Of a stretch of 64,000 nt of DNA, positions 63,064 through 64,000 are shown one piece after another. The DNA comes from Hymenoscyphus infarciens. Taxonomy: Eukaryota > Ascomycota > Leotiomycetes > Helotiales > Helotiaceae. How positions within the stretch are numbered: the first letter of the stretch is position 1; each line of letters begins with the position of its first letter. Made by a program: the position numbers and the translations under genes. The stretch is from assembly GCA_001414345.1 (NCBI GenBank), contig LLCB01000285.1, positions 43,103 through 107,102 of the forward strand, given 5' to 3'. The notes below the pieces were generated by a model, which saw only the letters and a list, made by a program, of their open reading frames with translations, had not been told where the DNA came from and ran no database searches.

Positions 63064-64000
63064 TATAATTCCTTTATAAGTAGTTAAACTACTAATTATT
63101 TAGCTGCCTTATAAGCTTCTTAAGTAGTTTAACTACTAATTATTTATGTAATTCCTTTATAAGTAGTTAAACTACTGATTATTTAGCTACTCTATAAGCT
63201 TCTTAAGTAGTTTAACTACTAATTATTTATATAATTCCTTTATAAGTAGTTAAACTACTTATTATTTAGCTGCTTTATAAGCTTCTTAAGTAGTTTAACT
63301 ACTATAATTCCTTTATAAGTAGTTAAACTACTGATTATTTAGCTACTTTATAAGCTTCTTAAGTAGTTTAACTACTAATTATTTATATAATTCCTTTATA
63401 AGTAGTTAAACTACTGATTATTTAGCTACTCTATAAGCTTCTTAAGTAGTTTAACTACTAATTATTTATATAATTCCTTTATAAGTAGTTAAACTACTGA
63501 TTATTTAGCTACTCTATAAGCTTCTTAAGTAGTTTAACTACTAATTATTTATATAATTCCTTTATAAGTAGTTAAACTACTGATTATTTAGCTACTCTAT
63601 AAGCTTCTTAAGTAGTTTAACTACTAATTATTTATATAATTCCTTTATAAGTAGTTAAACTACTGATTATTTAGCTACTCTATAAGCTTCTTAAGTAGTT
63701 TAACTACTAATTATTTATATAATTCTTTTATAAGTAGTTAAACTACTTATTATTTAGCTACTTTATAAGCTTCTTAAGTAGTTTAACTACTATAATTCCT
63801 TTATAAGTAGTTAAACTACTGATTATTTAGCTACTCTATAAGCTTCTTAAGTAGTTTAACTACTAATTATTTATATAATTCCTTTATAAGTAGTTAAACT
63901 ACTAATTATTTAGCTACTCTATAAGCTTCTTAAGTAGTTTAACTACTAATTATTTATATAATTCCTTTATAAGTAGTTAAACTACTAATTATTTAGCTAC
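63042..64000. repeat. Satellite array of 83- and 73-bp units, runs off the window
   Basis: Units begin with GCTTCTTAAG at 63,042, 63,115, 63,198, 63,281, 63,354, 63,437, 63,520, 63,603, 63,686, 63,769, 63,842 and 63,925. Lengths in order are 73, 83, 83, 73, 83 (five times), 73, 83 and a partial unit. The 73-bp form lacks AATTATTTAT. Each unit contains AAGTAGTTTAACTACT and, about 25 bp later, AAGTAGTTAAACTACT, two near-palindromic boxes in opposite orientation. The boxes equal the terminal repeat of the adjacent element. Units differ by only one or a few bases, so the array is recent or kept uniform. Confidence 0.92.

Noticed and set aside
63042..64000. CRISPR-like appearance of regularly spaced palindromic repeats
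   Set aside because: The whole unit including the spacer is conserved, and the DNA is from a fungus; it is a satellite.

Overview
The window looks like chromosomal DNA of a filamentous ascomycete; the protein set and short introns fit the Pezizomycotina, but I cannot name the genus. Introns are mostly 50-110 bp with GT...AG ends and CTAAC/CTGAC branch sites. The left 15.6 kb is ordinary gene-dense DNA. Most of the remainder is AT-rich, gene-free DNA with the signature of repeat-induced point mutation (RIP): CA and TG dinucleotides are nearly gone and TA is everywhere.

Left arm (1-15,630). It holds the 3' end of an unidentified gene (+). Next comes a five-exon gene (-) for a Mug190/tricalbin-like SMP-C2 lipid-transfer protein. 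Head-to-head with it is a seven-exon gene (+) for an Osh6/Osh7-like oxysterol-binding-related protein. A single-exon REV1 translesion polymerase gene (+) follows, then a 20-bp-phased array of a GCTTAC motif. The last gene is a two-exon WSC-domain secreted protein (-). The SMP-C2 and Osh-like genes share a 1.4-kb divergent promoter region, and both families act in non-vesicular lipid transfer at ER-membrane contacts. REV1 and the WSC protein are unrelated to that theme.

RIP block (about 15,630-59,565). No intact gene is visible. The best-resolved contents are copies of one Ty3/gypsy chromovirus family. Its LTR begins TATAATAG and ends CTATTATA (TG...CA before mutation), and 5-bp target duplications are visible. 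A 5,047-bp copy (47,168-52,214, duplication GTATT) sits inside another copy whose mutated integrase C-terminus and chromodomain can still be read at about 45,890-46,480. A 3,426-bp copy with two 364-bp LTRs (55,596-59,021, duplication AGTAG) is complete end to end but internally deleted. Several long ghost reading frames survive in which the only stops are TAA/TAG, as expected when CAA, CAG and TGG are hit by RIP. A roughly 300-bp island near 32.2-32.5 kb escaped mutation.

Right end (59,566-64,000). A 2.3-kb island of normal composition has no gene I can support. It is followed by a 1.1-kb element bounded by 17-bp terminal inverted repeats. A tandem satellite of 83- and 73-bp units then runs off the window; each unit carries the same terminal repeat sequence in both orientations, so the satellite seems to be built from the element's ends. 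The 44-kb RIP block plus nested retroelements and satellite is a reasonable candidate for a regional centromere or other constitutive heterochromatin; that is inference only.
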